64,000 nucleotides of DNA from Saccharothrix coeruleofusca (GCF_014648515.1 NZ_BMRG01000012.1:68758-132757); one strand, 5' to 3'. Positions 9,207 through 18,116 are shown, counted from the stretch's first letter. The notes: generated by a model from the sequence alone, not told the origin. Numbers and translations: made by a program.

Positions 9207-10292
9207 TCAACCCCTGGGCAACAGGGGCGCGGAGAAGCGGAAGTGCCGTTCCACGGCCGCTTCCGCCAGTTCCACCGCCGTGCGCAACCGCTCCTCGGCC
9301 GTTCCGCTCACCACCGCCCACGGCGCTGCCCGCGCGGCCAGCCCTTCCCGGAACAGGTCGGTCATCCAGCCGCGCAGGTGCTCGCCGTCGCGCCAGCCGT
9401 CCTGCTCGAACGGCACGCCGACGTGGTCGGTCAGCAGGTACAGGGCGGGCAGGGGAGCGTCCGGCGCGACTTCCGGGTGCGGCGCGCCCAGGTACCGGTG
9501 CGCCCACACCGTCGCCGCCCAGGCGTCGTTGTCGCACACCAGCACCGGTCCGTCCACAGCGGCGTCGGACAGCTCCCGCTGCCGCGCGGCCACGTCCGCG
9601 AAGTTGCCCACCGTCCACACCAGATCCTCCAGCGTGGCGGACGGGTCGAAGGCGCGTGCGGCGGCCAGCTTGTGCTCGGTGTGGGCGCGTCCGTACTCGG
9701 CCACCCAGGGCGCGCCGAAGTGCTCCGCGAGCTGTCGGGACAACGTGGTCGTGCCGGTGCTCTCCGCGCCCACCACCACGATCCGCGCGCACAGCCCCGC
9801 GCGGGTGGCGGGCGCGAGGTCGGCCCACCGCCCGCGCGGGTCGGCCCGCACCGCCGTGCCCGACACCGGGAACGCGGTGCGGTCGGGGTCGACCGGCACG
9901 TGCCGCGCGCCCAGCCGCTTGGCCAGCTCGTCGCCGTAGTCCTCGCTGGAGAACACCGCGTCCACCGGCGCGGTCGCGGGCGCCCCGTCCAGGATCGCCC
10001 GGCGCGCCAGCACCGCGCGGGCCACCCCGATGTGCAGCTGCCACACCTCGTCGCTGTGGAAGTCCATCGGGTGGTCGTCGAGGTCGCCGAGCACCACCAG
10101 CCCCGGCGTGCCCGCGTGCTCGGCGCGCAGCCACGCCACCCGGTCGGCCACCGGGATCGACTCGGCGGAGGAGGCCAGGACGGTGACGGTGGTGCGGGCG
10201 CTGCGCGCCGCGGCGGTGCGGATCAGGTGGTGGTGCCCGGCGTGCGGCGGGTAGAACTTGCCCAGCACCAGGGCGTGGTCGAACTCCGTCAC
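9207..10292 (-). CDS. nadR: bifunctional NMN adenylyltransferase / ribosylnicotinamide kinase (NadR-like)
   Basis: NAD salvage enzyme of about 361 residues. The N-terminal nucleotidyltransferase domain begins with LVLGKFYPPHAGHHHLI, the HxGH-type motif, and has a late PVSGTAVR motif that matches the ISGT-type phosphate loop. The C-terminal half is a P-loop kinase (VVVGAESTGTTTLSRQLAEH) with a lid and acidic motifs. The E. coli N-terminal repressor HTH is absent, so this is an enzyme only. GTG at 10292 overlaps the pnuC stop by 4 bp. The two form an operon for importing and activating nicotinamide riboside. Confidence 0.92.
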   Translation of the reverse strand: MTEFDHALVLGKFYPPHAGHHHLIRTAAARSARTTVTVLASSAESIPVADRVAWLRAEHAGTPGLVVLGDLDDHPMDFHSDEVWQLHIGVARAVLARRAILDGAPATAPVDAVFSSEDYGDELAKRLGARHVPVDPDRTAFPVSGTAVRADPRGRWADLAPATRAGLCARIVVVGAESTGTTTLSRQLAEHFGAPWVAEYGRAHTEHKLAAARAFDPSATLEDLVWTVGNFADVAARQRELSDAAVDGPVLVCDNDAWAATVWAHRYLGAPHPEVAPDAPLPALYLLTDHVGVPFEQDGWRDGEHLRGWMTDLFREGLAARAAPWAVVSGTAEERLRTAVELAEAAVERHFRFSAPLLPRG

Positions 10293-10924
10293 GCCGCCAC
10301 CGGTTCCCGCAGCGCCTTGCGCCAGTTGACCAGGCCCAGCACGCACAGCCCCATGAACCCGACGTAGAGGATCGCGGTCAGCCACAGGTCCTTGTAGGCG
10401 TAGAGCGGGACGTAGATCACGTCCGCGGCGATCCACAGCCACCAGCACTCGACCCTCTTGCGGGTCTGGCCCCAGGTCGCCAGCAGCGACAGCACGGTCG
10501 TGACCGAGTCGCCCCACGGCACCGTCGAGGTGGTGAACGAGGTGAGCACCCACACCAGCAGCAGCGTCCCCGCCACGCCCGCCGCCAGCAGCCACCACCA
10601 CTGCGCGCGGGAGGTCGTGCTCACCGGCAGGGCGGTGTGCTCGTCGCCGCCGCGCAGCCAGGCCCACCAGCCGTACAGGGCCAGGACGATGTAGACGACC
10701 TGCAGGCCGGAGTCGGCGAACAGGCCGCTGGTGGCGAACAGCACCAGGAAGGCGAGGTTGTTGAGGATGCCGATGGGCCAGTTCCACGGGTTCTGCCTGG
10801 CCACGAGCCACACGCAGAGCGCGCCGGTGACGAACCCGATCACCTCCCCCCAGCTCGTGGTGGCACCCGCGAACGACAGCGCGGGCGTGTTGTAGGGCAC
10901 CAGGACGAGGTCCAGCGGGGACAC
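10289..10924 (-). CDS. pnuC: nicotinamide riboside transporter PnuC
   Basis: A 211-residue membrane transporter with about seven helices. The PnuC signatures WPIGILNNLAFLVLF and YGWWAWLRGG and the Trp-rich segment CWWLWIAADVIYVPLYAYKD near the C-terminus are all seen. It carries nicotinamide riboside across the membrane by facilitated diffusion, trapped by phosphorylation through the downstream NadR-type kinase (established for the family). The start GTG at 10924 has GGAG five bases upstream; a second GTG two codons earlier is possible. The LexA-type palindrome begins 22 bp upstream, so this operon might also respond to DNA damage. Confidence 0.93.
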   Translation of the reverse strand: MSPLDLVLVPYNTPALSFAGATTSWGEVIGFVTGALCVWLVARQNPWNWPIGILNNLAFLVLFATSGLFADSGLQVVYIVLALYGWWAWLRGGDEHTALPVSTTSRAQWWWLLAAGVAGTLLLVWVLTSFTTSTVPWGDSVTTVLSLLATWGQTRKRVECWWLWIAADVIYVPLYAYKDLWLTAILYVGFMGLCVLGLVNWRKALREPVAA

Positions 10925-10946
10925 GGGCACTCCGATTGACGGTAGA

Positions 10947-10962
10947 TCGAACACGTGTTCGA
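10947..10962. promoter_or_regulatory. LexA (SOS) box
   Basis: TCGAACACGTGTTCGA is a perfect 16-bp palindrome that fits the actinobacterial LexA site TCGAAC-N4-GTTCGA exactly. It lies between the divergent pnuC and intein-containing genes, 8 bp before the ATG of the latter. To my knowledge the M. tuberculosis homologue of that gene, Rv2578c, is also in the LexA regulon. This box therefore probably survived from the ancestral SOS control of a gene that has since decayed. Confidence 0.85.
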
Positions 10963-10970
10963 ATGGGGCA

Positions 10971-12005
10971 ATGCGGTGGGGTGGGCAGGGGGACGGGGTG
11001 GGCCCGCGACGGGGTCTGTCGGGTCCGCCGGGACTGGTGCGCAGCGTACGAACTCCGAACGGCTTCGGGGGTGTGGTGTCCCACGAGGTGAACGCCACAC
11101 CCCGGCGCGGCCGCCCGCGCGCCCGCGCCCACTGCCTGGCCGGGGACACGCCGGTCCTGCTGGCCGACGGCCGCGCCAAGCCCATCGCGGAGCTGGCGGT
11201 CGGCGACGAGGTCTTCGGCACGCGCGAGGGCCGCTACACCGCCACGCGCGTGCTGGCGCACTGGTCCGCGGTCGAGCCCGCCTACCGCGTCACCCTGGAG
11301 GACGGCACGCGGGTGGTGGCGGGCGGTGATCACCGGTTCCTCGCCGAGGACGGCTGGCGGCACCTCGCGCCCGGCAGGCGCGCGGACTTCGAGGAGCGGC
11401 CGTTCCTGACCGAGGGGACCAGGCTGGTGGGGACGGGCCGGTTCGCCGAGCCGCCCGCGCCGGGTGAGCGGTACCGGCGGGGCTACCTGTGGGGCGTGGT
11501 GCGCGGCGGGCTGCCCGCCCTCCCGGAGGTGCTGGCGCGGGCGCGGGCGTACGCGCGGGGCGAGCTGCCGCGCGAGGGTGACCTGGTCGAGTGGCCCACC
11601 GCGGCGGACGAGGACTGGGTGAGGGGCTTCCTGGCCGGGTTGTTCGACGCGCGCGGCAGCGCGGTGGCGGGCGAGCTGGTGCTGTCCAGCTCCGACAGCG
11701 CGGTGTTCGACGCCGCGCTGGTGGCGCTGGCGCGGCTGGAGGTCCCGCACGCGGTGGAGGTGCGCGGGGTGCGGATCACCGGCGGGCCGGCCGAGCGGCT
11801 GCGGTTGCTGCACCTGGTCGACCCGGCGACCGCGCGGGCGGGTGTGCTGGAGGGCGTGCCGGTGCCGAGGGCGGCGCGGCTGGGGGTGGTGTCGGTGGAG
11901 CCGCTGGGGGTGACGCACCGGCTGTACGACATCGCCACGGGCACCGGTGACGTCATCGCCAACGGCCTGGTCAGCCACAACTGCTCTGGTCGTGCCGCGG
12001 GGTGA
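10971..12005 (+). CDS. intein in a decayed Rv2578c-like radical SAM gene
   Basis: A 344-residue ORF. Residues 1-54 begin MRWGGQ and contain LVRSVRTP and HEV, matching the N-terminus of Rv2578c-type radical SAM proteins, but then diverge. Residues 55-337 form an apparently complete intein. It has CLAGDTPVLLADGRAKPIAE (block A), GDHRFLAEDGW (block B), one LAGLIDADG-like motif FLAGLFDARG near 219, and the ending LYDIATGTGDVIANGLVSHN followed by Cys338. Only CSGRAAG remains downstream before the stop, so the radical SAM core with its CxxxCxxC cluster is missing. The gene sits where Rv2578c lies in M. tuberculosis, between hisS and aspS. I read it as an intein whose host has been deleted around it. 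Alternatively it is a domesticated Hint-domain protein. The ATG start matches the family N-terminus. Confidence 0.78.
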   Translation: MRWGGQGDGVGPRRGLSGPPGLVRSVRTPNGFGGVVSHEVNATPRRGRPRARAHCLAGDTPVLLADGRAKPIAELAVGDEVFGTREGRYTATRVLAHWSAVEPAYRVTLEDGTRVVAGGDHRFLAEDGWRHLAPGRRADFEERPFLTEGTRLVGTGRFAEPPAPGERYRRGYLWGVVRGGLPALPEVLARARAYARGELPREGDLVEWPTAADEDWVRGFLAGLFDARGSAVAGELVLSSSDSAVFDAALVALARLEVPHAVEVRGVRITGGPAERLRLLHLVDPATARAGVLEGVPVPRAARLGVVSVEPLGVTHRLYDIATGTGDVIANGLVSHNCSGRAAG

Positions 12006-12039
12006 ACCCGCGGCACCCCGTACTTCGTACGCCGTACGG

Positions 12040-12045
12040 TATAGT
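12040..12045 (+). promoter_or_regulatory. -10 box of a probable leaderless promoter
   Basis: TATAGT ends 7 bp before the ATG at 12053, so transcription would begin at or next to the start codon; no Shine-Dalgarno sequence is needed or seen. The preceding bases contain CGTACG-CCGTACG, a partly palindromic stretch (12026-12038) that could bind a regulator. Confidence 0.5.
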
Positions 12046-12052
12046 GGGTGGC

Positions 12053-12436
12053 ATGAGTGCTGGATTCGTGCCCACCGAGCGGGACGTGGCGGATGTGCTG
12101 GAGTGGTTCGAGCGGTGGGACGCCTTGGCGGCGGCCAAGGACGTCGAGGCGATGGCGGACATGGCGCTGTTCCCGGTCAACGCCGTCACCGACGGCTCGG
12201 CCGAGCAGTGGGACCGGGAGCGGTTCCTGCGGGACATGGCCGCGTCGCTGGGGGAGGGCGAGGTGAAGATGGAGTCCACCCGGACTCCGCACTTCATCAA
12301 CGAGAACCTGGTCTTCGTGATCACCGACGCCACCTTCACCTTCGAGGGCGGCTCGCAGGCGGTGCGCTACGGCGACCTGCTGGTCAAGTCCGATGGTCGC
12401 TGGCTGTTCCAGACCATGGCGCAGGGCGGCTGGTAG
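12053..12436 (+). CDS. NTF2-like (SnoaL-type) small protein
   Basis: A 127-residue protein with a nuclear-transport-factor-2-like cone fold: an N-terminal helix (VADVLEWFERWDALAAAKDV), a segment with FPVNAVTDGS, and a C-terminal sheet ending GDLLVKSDGRWLFQTMAQGGW. Members act as small enzymes or ligand-binding proteins and the substrate cannot be predicted. The ATG is preceded by a -10-like TATAGT. The gene ends 6 bp before the long inverted repeat that precedes the TetR gene, which could also act as its terminator. Confidence 0.8.
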   Translation: MSAGFVPTERDVADVLEWFERWDALAAAKDVEAMADMALFPVNAVTDGSAEQWDRERFLRDMAASLGEGEVKMESTRTPHFINENLVFVITDATFTFEGGSQAVRYGDLLVKSDGRWLFQTMAQGGW

Positions 12437-12441
12437 TCCAC

Positions 12442-12489
12442 TCGCGCGTCACTTACAAACAGTCTTGACTGTTTGTAAGTGACGCGCGA
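12442..12489. promoter_or_regulatory. 48-bp perfect inverted repeat: probable TetR operator and terminator
   Basis: Two 23-bp arms (12442-12464 and 12467-12489) are perfectly complementary and separated by TT. The centre contains TTGACT (12465-12470), which could be the -35 box of the TetR promoter. The AT-rich inner arms (ACTTACAAACAGTC) are typical of TetR-family operators. The repeat lies 10 bp before the TetR start codon, so autoregulation is likely. As RNA it would be a very stable hairpin that also ends the upstream gene's transcript. Confidence 0.75.
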
Positions 12490-12499
12490 CACTCGGTCG

Positions 12500-13087
12500 A
12501 TGCCCACCGAGACCAGGCAGCGGCAGGTCGACCGCAGCCGCGAGACCCGCCGCAAGCTCATGGCGGCGACGGTCGAGTGCCTGGTCGAGCGCGGCTGGGC
12601 GGGCACCACGACGACCATGGTCGCCGAACGGGCGGGCGTCTCGCGCGGGGCGCAGCTGCACCACTTCCGCACCCGCGGCGAGCTGGTCGCCGCCGCCGTC
12701 GAGCACCTCGGCGCGGAGAGCGTGCTGCAGCTGAAGGAGCGGGCGAGCCGGGTCGGCGGCAGCACGGCCGCGGTCGTCGAGCTGATCGCCGACTTCTACG
12801 CCAGCGACCTGTTCACCGCCGCGCTGGAGCTGTGGGTGGCCGCGCGCACCGACCCCGAGCTGAGCGCGGTGGTGGTGCCGCTGCAGGCCCGCATCGGCCG
12901 TGAGACGCACCGGCTGGCCGTCGAGCTGCTGGGCGCGGACGAGACCAGGCCCGGCGTCCGCGAGGCCGTGCAGATCACCCTGGACCTGGTGCGCGGTCTG
13001 GCGCTGGCCAACCAGCTCACCGACGACGCCAGGCGGCGCGAGCGGCTCGTGCGGCACTGGGCGCAGATGCTGGAGGCGGTGCTGTGA
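12500..13087 (+). CDS. TetR/AcrR-family transcriptional regulator of the acyl-CoA operon
   Basis: A 195-residue TetR-type repressor. The N-terminal helix-turn-helix is [21 protein letters not shown], with the C-terminal ligand-binding region following. It leads a run of eight genes joined by 4-bp or shorter overlaps, so it probably controls that operon through the 48-bp palindrome just upstream. By analogy with similar operons the inducer may be an acyl-CoA intermediate (inference). The start ATG at 12500 lies close to the palindrome without a clear Shine-Dalgarno, suggesting a leaderless or very short leader. Confidence 0.9.
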   Translation: MPTETRQRQVDRSRETRRKLMAATVECLVERGWAGTTTTMVAERAGVSRGAQLHHFRTRGELVAAAVEHLGAESVLQLKERASRVGGSTAAVVELIADFYASDLFTAALELWVAARTDPELSAVVVPLQARIGRETHRLAVELLGADETRPGVREAVQITLDLVRGLALANQLTDDARRRERLVRHWAQMLEAVL

Positions 13088-13824
13088 TCGGGCAGCTGCT
13101 CGACGACCTGCGCGCGGAGGGCCAGGAGCTGGACGACCTGGTGGCCGGGGCGGACTGGACCACCCCCACGCCCGCGCCCGGCTGGACCATCGCGCACCAG
13201 ATCAGCCACCTGAGGTGGACCGACCGGATCGCGCACCTGGCGGTCACCGACCCGGACGCCTTCGCCGAGGCGCTGCGCGGGGCGGGCGCGGACGCGGTGG
13301 ACCGCGGGGCCGAGGAGCCGGTGACGCTGGAGCAGTGGCGGCGGGGGCGGGCGGTGCTGGCCGAGGCGCTGGCGGCCGTGCCGAGGGGCGTGAAGCTGCC
13401 GTGGTTCGGTCCGCCGATGAGCGCGGCCTCCATGGCGACCGCGCGGATCATGGAGACGTGGGCGCACGGCCAGGACGTGGCCGACGCGCTCGGCGTGGTC
13501 CGCGAGCCCACGCACCGGCTCAAGCACGTCGCGCACATCGCGGTCCGCGCCTTCGGCTACGCCTTCCTGGTCAACGGGCTGCCGGTGCCGGGAACGCCGG
13601 TGCGGGTGGAGCTGACCGCGCCGGACGGCGGGCTGTGGGCGTGGGGGCCGGAGGACGCGACCGACCGGATCTCCGGGCAGGCGCTGGACTTCTGCCTGCT
13701 GGCCGCGCAGCGCCGCCACCGCGACGACCTGGCCGTCACCGCGTCCGGCCCGGCCGCCGAGGCGTGGCTGCCGATCGCGCAGGCCTTCGCCGGACCGCCC
13801 GGAGCGGGGCGGGCGAAGGCGTGA
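13084..13824 (+). CDS. TIGR03084-family DinB-like protein
   Basis: A 246-residue protein with an N-terminal DinB/maleylpyruvate-isomerase-like four-helix bundle. Candidate metal-binding histidines lie in [14 protein letters not shown] and [18 protein letters not shown]03084-type proteins typically sit beside AtuA-type and acyl-CoA metabolic genes in actinomycetes, as here, but their reaction is not known to me. A thiol-dependent role, perhaps mycothiol, is inference from the fold. GTG overlaps the TetR stop by 4 bp. Confidence 0.85.
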   Translation: MIGQLLDDLRAEGQELDDLVAGADWTTPTPAPGWTIAHQISHLRWTDRIAHLAVTDPDAFAEALRGAGADAVDRGAEEPVTLEQWRRGRAVLAEALAAVPRGVKLPWFGPPMSAASMATARIMETWAHGQDVADALGVVREPTHRLKHVAHIAVRAFGYAFLVNGLPVPGTPVRVELTAPDGGLWAWGPEDATDRISGQALDFCLLAAQRRHRDDLAVTASGPAAEAWLPIAQAFAGPPGAGRAKA

Positions 13825-15062
13825 TCCGCATCGGCAACGCCTCCGGGTTCTACGGCGACCGCTTCTCGGCGGTGCGGGAGATGCTGGAGGGCGGCCACCT
13901 CGACGTGCTCACCGGCGACTACCTGGCCGAGCTGACCATGCTGATCCTGGGCCGGGACCGCCTCGAGGACGCCGATCTCGGCTACGCCAGGACGTTCCTG
14001 CGGCAGATGGAGGACGCGCTCGGACTGGCGCTGGAGCGCGGCGTCAGGATCGTCAGCAACGCGGGCGGGCTCAACCCCGCAGGGCTGGCCCGCGCGATCG
14101 ACCGGCTCGGGCTCGGCGCGCGGGTGGCCCACGTGACCGGGGACGACCTGCGCGAGCGGTTCCCGGACGCGCTGACCGCGAACGCCTACCTGGGCGCGTG
14201 GGGCATCGCGGAGTGCCTGCGGGCCGGGGCGGACGTCGTGGTCACCGGCCGCGTCACCGACGCCTCGCTGGTGGTCGGCCCGGCGGCGGCGCACTTCGAC
14301 TGGGGGCGCGAGGACTTCGACGCGCTGGCGGGCGCGACGGTCGCCGGGCACGTGCTGGAGTGCGGCGCGCAGGCCACCGGCGGCAACTACGCGTTCTTCG
14401 CCGAGATCGACGCCGACCGGCCCGGCTTCCCGATCGCGGAGGTCGAGGCGGACGGGTCGTCGCTGATCACCAAGCACGACGGCACGGGCGGCGCGGTCAC
14501 CGTCGACACGGTCACCGCCCAACTGCTGTACGAGATCGGCCCGCCCGCCTACCTCGGGCCGGATGTGGTCAGCCACTTCGACACCATCCGCTTGGCGCCG
14601 CACGCGCGGGGCGTGCGGATCTCGGGCGTGCGGGGCAGCGCGCCGCCGGAGACGCTGAAGGTGTGCCTGAACTCCCTTGGCGGCTTCCGCAACGCCACCA
14701 CGTTCGTCCTCTGTGGACTGGAGATCGAGCGCAAGGCCGCCCTGGTGCGTCGGCAGCTGGAAGCTGCGATCGGCGCGGAAGGGCTGAGCTGGACCCTGGC
14801 CCGCACCGAGCACGTCGACGCGGACACCCAGGAGGCGGCCAGCGCACTGCTGCACGCCACCATCAGGACCACCGATCCCCGGCGCGCCAAGGCGTTCTCG
14901 CGGGCGGCGGTCGAGCTGGCGCTGGCCTCCTACCCCGGTTTCCACGTCACCGCCCCGCCTGGCGACGGCTCGCCTTACGGGGTCTGCGAGGCGGCCTACG
15001 TGCCGCGCGACTCCGTGGCGCACCAAGCTGTCCTGCCCGGCGGTGAGGTGGTGCGGGTATGA
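13821..15062 (+). CDS. acyclic terpene utilisation protein AtuA, N-terminal part (DUF1446)
   Basis: A 413-residue protein of the AtuA/DUF1446 family, found in citronellol/geraniol degradation clusters. It begins [17 protein letters not shown] and contains the conserved [24 protein letters not shown] and [13 protein letters not shown] segments. The biochemical role of AtuA is not settled. In many bacteria a C-terminal domain of about 110 residues is fused to it; here that domain is the separate next gene. Start GTG at 13821 and the stop both overlap the neighbouring genes by 4 bp. Confidence 0.88.
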   Translation: MIRIGNASGFYGDRFSAVREMLEGGHLDVLTGDYLAELTMLILGRDRLEDADLGYARTFLRQMEDALGLALERGVRIVSNAGGLNPAGLARAIDRLGLGARVAHVTGDDLRERFPDALTANAYLGAWGIAECLRAGADVVVTGRVTDASLVVGPAAAHFDWGREDFDALAGATVAGHVLECGAQATGGNYAFFAEIDADRPGFPIAEVEADGSSLITKHDGTGGAVTVDTVTAQLLYEIGPPAYLGPDVVSHFDTIRLAPHARGVRISGVRGSAPPETLKVCLNSLGGFRNATTFVLCGLEIERKAALVRRQLEAAIGAEGLSWTLARTEHVDADTQEAASALLHATIRTTDPRRAKAFSRAAVELALASYPGFHVTAPPGDGSPYGVCEAAYVPRDSVAHQAVLPGGEVVRV

Positions 15063-15379
15063 GGCTGCCGCTGGGCGCGATCGCGGGCGCGCGGTCCGGG
15101 GACAAGGGAGGGGACGCCAACCTCGGCGTGTGGGTGCGCACCGACGAGCAGTACGCGTGGCTGGTCGGCGAGCTGACCGCGGCGCGGCTGAAGGAGCTGT
15201 TGCCCGAGGCAGGCGAGGTGGAGCGGTTCGAGCTGCCCAACCTGCGGGCGCTGAACTTCGTGCTGCGCGGGCTGCTCGGCGAGGGCGTGGCCGCATCGAC
15301 GCGGTTCGACCCGCAGGCCAAGGCGCTGGGCGAGTGGCTGCGGTCGCGGCACGTCGACATCCCGGAGGCGCTGCTGTGA
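15059..15379 (+). CDS. AtuA C-terminal domain protein
   Basis: A 106-residue protein matching the C-terminal domain of AtuA-type proteins: GAIAGARSGDKGGDANLGVW near the start and the NLRALNFVLRGLLGEGV helix. It is encoded separately with ATG overlapping the stop of the N-terminal gene by 4 bp, so the two chains are probably made together and associate. The glycine-rich ARSGDKGGDAN segment is the conserved core. Confidence 0.85.
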   Translation: MRLPLGAIAGARSGDKGGDANLGVWVRTDEQYAWLVGELTAARLKELLPEAGEVERFELPNLRALNFVLRGLLGEGVAASTRFDPQAKALGEWLRSRHVDIPEALL

Positions 15380-16524
15380 TCACCTCCGACCTGTTCGACA
15401 CGCCCGAGCGGCGCGACCTGCGCGCCCTGGTGCGCCGGTTCGTGGAGCGGGAGGTCGTGCCCTCGCTGCCGCGGTGGGAGCGCGAGGGCGAGCTGCCCCG
15501 CGAGCTGCACCGGGCGGCGGCCGGGATCGGCCTGCTGGGCGTCGGGTTCCCGGAGGAGGTCGGCGGCGCGGGCGGCGACCTGCTCGACACGGTGGTGGTC
15601 ACCGAGGAGCTGATCCAGGCGGGCGGTTCGTCCGGTCTGGTCGCCGGGCTGATGACGCACGGCATCGCGGTGCCGCACATCGTGGACTCGGGCGACCGGC
15701 GGCTGATCGACCGGTTCGCGCGTCCGGCGCTGGCGGGCGAGCTGATCGGCTCGCTGGCGATCACCGAGCCCGGCGGCGGGTCCGACGTGGCGGCGCTGCG
15801 CACCACCGCGCGGCGCGACGGCGACCACTACGTCGTCAACGGCACCAAGACGTTCATCACCTCCGGCGCGCGGGCCGACTTCGTCACCGCGGCGGTGCGC
15901 ACCGGCGGCCCCGGCCACCGGGGCATCAGCCTGCTGGTGGTGGAGAAGGGCGCGTTCGGCGTCGACCGCAGGCTGGACAAGATGGGGTGGCACTGCTCGG
16001 ACACCGCGGAGCTGTCCTTCGTGGACGCGCGAGTGCCGGTGGGCAACCTGGTGGGTGCGGAGAACGCCGGGTTCGGGCTGATCATGCGGCAGTTCCAGGT
16101 CGAGCGGGTCTCGCTGGCGGTGCAGGCGTACGCGACGGCCCAGCGGTGCCTGGACCTGACCGCCGCCTACGTGCGCGGGCGCGAGGCGTTCGGCAGGCCG
16201 CTGGTGGGCCGCCAGGTGGTCCGGCACAAGCTGGTCGAGATGGCGCAGCGCACCGACGTGGCCCGCACCCACACCAGGGAGGTCGCCGCCATGGTGGCCG
16301 AGGGGCGGGAGTGCGTGGCGCGGGTGTGCTTCGCGAAGAACGCCGCCGTGGAGGCGTGCTCCTTCGTCGTGGACGCGGCGGTGCAGCTGCACGGCGGCTT
16401 CGGCTACCTGCGCGACGCCGAGGTGGAGCGGCACTACCGGGACGCGCGCGTGCTGGGCATCGGCGGCGGCGCGACCGAGGTGATGGCGGAGTTGGCGGCC
16501 AGGCGATTGGGGTTCTCGGCATGA
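15376..16524 (+). CDS. acyl-CoA dehydrogenase (first of two in the operon)
   Basis: A 382-residue FAD-dependent acyl-CoA dehydrogenase catalysing alpha,beta-desaturation of an acyl-CoA. It carries the conserved AITEPGGGSD flavin-side motif and GTKTFITSGARAD. The C-terminal helices contain QLHGGFGYLRDAEVERHYRDAR. The enzyme resembles short-, branched- or terpenoid-chain dehydrogenases; sequence alone does not fix the substrate. GTG at 15376 overlaps the previous gene by 4 bp and the stop overlaps the carboxyltransferase gene by 4 bp. Confidence 0.92.
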   Translation: MITSDLFDTPERRDLRALVRRFVEREVVPSLPRWEREGELPRELHRAAAGIGLLGVGFPEEVGGAGGDLLDTVVVTEELIQAGGSSGLVAGLMTHGIAVPHIVDSGDRRLIDRFARPALAGELIGSLAITEPGGGSDVAALRTTARRDGDHYVVNGTKTFITSGARADFVTAAVRTGGPGHRGISLLVVEKGAFGVDRRLDKMGWHCSDTAELSFVDARVPVGNLVGAENAGFGLIMRQFQVERVSLAVQAYATAQRCLDLTAAYVRGREAFGRPLVGRQVVRHKLVEMAQRTDVARTHTREVAAMVAEGRECVARVCFAKNAAVEACSFVVDAAVQLHGGFGYLRDAEVERHYRDARVLGIGGGATEVMAELAARRLGFSA

Positions 16525-18116
16525 CCGTGCTGCGCTCGGCGCTGGACAGCGCCTCGGCCGAGTACCGGCGCAACCGCCAGGCGCTGCTGGCCAAGCTCGC
16601 CGAGCTGGACGCCGAGCACGCCAAGGCGCTCGCGGGCGGCGGCCCCAAGTACACCCAGCGGCACCACGAGCGCGGCAAGCTGCTGGCCCGCGAGCGGATC
16701 GAGCTGCTGGTGGACCAGGACAGCCCGTTCCTGGAGCTGTCCCCGCTGGCCGCCTGGGGCACCGACTACCCGGTGGGCGCGAGCGTGGTCACCGGCATCG
16801 GCGTGGTCGAGGGCGTGGAGTGCGTCGTCGTCGCCAACGACCCGACCGTGCGCGGCGGCGCGAGCAACCCCTGGACCCTGCGCAAGACCTTCCGCGCCAA
16901 CGACATCGCGCTGCACAACCGGTTGCCGCTGATCGGGCTGGTCGAGTCCGGCGGCGCGGACCTGGCGGGCCAGAGCGAGATCTTCATCCCCGGCGGCCGG
17001 GCCTTCCGCGACCTGACCCGGCTGTCCGCCGCGGGCATCCCGACCATCAGCGCGGTGTTCGGCAACGCCACGGCGGGCGGCGCGTACGTGCCGGGCATGT
17101 CCGACTACGTGGTGATGGTCAGGGACCGGGCCAAGGTGTTCCTGGGCGGGCCGCCGCTGGTGAAGATGGCCACCGGCGAGGAGGCCGACGACGAGTCGCT
17201 GGGCGGCGCGCGGATGCACGGCACCACCTCCGGCCTGGCGGACTTCGTGGCCGAGGACGAGGTGGACGCGATCCGGCTGACCCGGCGGATCGTCGCCCGG
17301 CTCAACTGGCGCAAGCTCGGACCGCCGCCCGAACCGGTGGACGAGCCGCTGTTCGACGAGGAGGAGCTGCTCGGCCTGGTGCCCACCGACCTGCGCGTCC
17401 CGTTCGACCCGCGCGAGGTGATCGCCCGGATCGCGGACGGCTCGCGGTTCGACGAGTTCAAGCCCGACTACGGGACCAGCCTGGTCACCGGCTGGGCCGA
17501 CCTGCACGGCTACCCGGTCGGCGTCCTGGCCAACGCGCGCGGCGTGCTGTTCAGCGAGGAGGCGCAGAAGGCCACCCAGTTCATCCAGCTCGCCAACGCC
17601 AGCCGCACGCCGCTGCTGTTCCTGCAGAACACCACCGGCTACATGGTCGGCGCGCGGTACGAGCAGGGCGGCATCATCAAGCACGGCGCCATGATGATCA
17701 ACGCGGTGTCCAACAGCCGCGTGCCGCACCTGACCGTGGTGATGGGCGCGTCCTACGGCGCGGGCAACTACGGCATGTGCGGCCGGGCCTACGACCCGAG
17801 GTTCCTGTTCACCTGGCCCAGCGCCAAGTCCGCGGTCATGGGGCCGGCGCAGCTGGCCGGGGTGCTGTCGATCGTGGCGCGGCAGGCCGCCGCCGCGCGG
17901 GGGCAGGACTACGACGAGGAGCAGGACGCGGCCATGCGGCAGGTGGTCGAGGGGCAGGTCGAGCAGCAGTCGCTGGCCGCCTTCCTGTCCGGGCGGCTCT
18001 ACGACGACGGCGTGATCGACCCGCGCGACACCCGCACGGTGCTCGGCCTGTGCCTGTCGGCCGTCCACAGCGGGCGGATAGAGGGCGCCGAGGGCTACGG
18101 CGTCTTCCGGATGTGA
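16521..18116 (+). CDS. acyl-CoA carboxylase beta subunit (carboxyltransferase)
   Basis: A 531-residue carboxyltransferase subunit that moves carboxyl from biotin to an acyl-CoA. It has the N-domain acyl-CoA region (RGGASNPWTLRKTFRAND, NATAGGAYVPGMSDYVV) and the C-domain biotin region (FLQNTTGYMVGARYEQGG, GASYGAGNYGMCGRAYDPRF). It fits the methylcrotonyl-/geranyl-CoA carboxylase type (LiuB/AtuC) better than propionyl-CoA carboxylase. It pairs with the biotin carboxylase encoded next. Together with AtuA and two acyl-CoA dehydrogenases this suggests leucine or acyclic terpenoid breakdown. Confidence 0.92.
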   Translation: MTVLRSALDSASAEYRRNRQALLAKLAELDAEHAKALAGGGPKYTQRHHERGKLLARERIELLVDQDSPFLELSPLAAWGTDYPVGASVVTGIGVVEGVECVVVANDPTVRGGASNPWTLRKTFRANDIALHNRLPLIGLVESGGADLAGQSEIFIPGGRAFRDLTRLSAAGIPTISAVFGNATAGGAYVPGMSDYVVMVRDRAKVFLGGPPLVKMATGEEADDESLGGARMHGTTSGLADFVAEDEVDAIRLTRRIVARLNWRKLGPPPEPVDEPLFDEEELLGLVPTDLRVPFDPREVIARIADGSRFDEFKPDYGTSLVTGWADLHGYPVGVLANARGVLFSEEAQKATQFIQLANASRTPLLFLQNTTGYMVGARYEQGGIIKHGAMMINAVSNSRVPHLTVVMGASYGAGNYGMCGRAYDPRFLFTWPSAKSAVMGPAQLAGVLSIVARQAAAARGQDYDEEQDAAMRQVVEGQVEQQSLAAFLSGRLYDDGVIDPRDTRTVLGLCLSAVHSGRIEGAEGYGVFRM

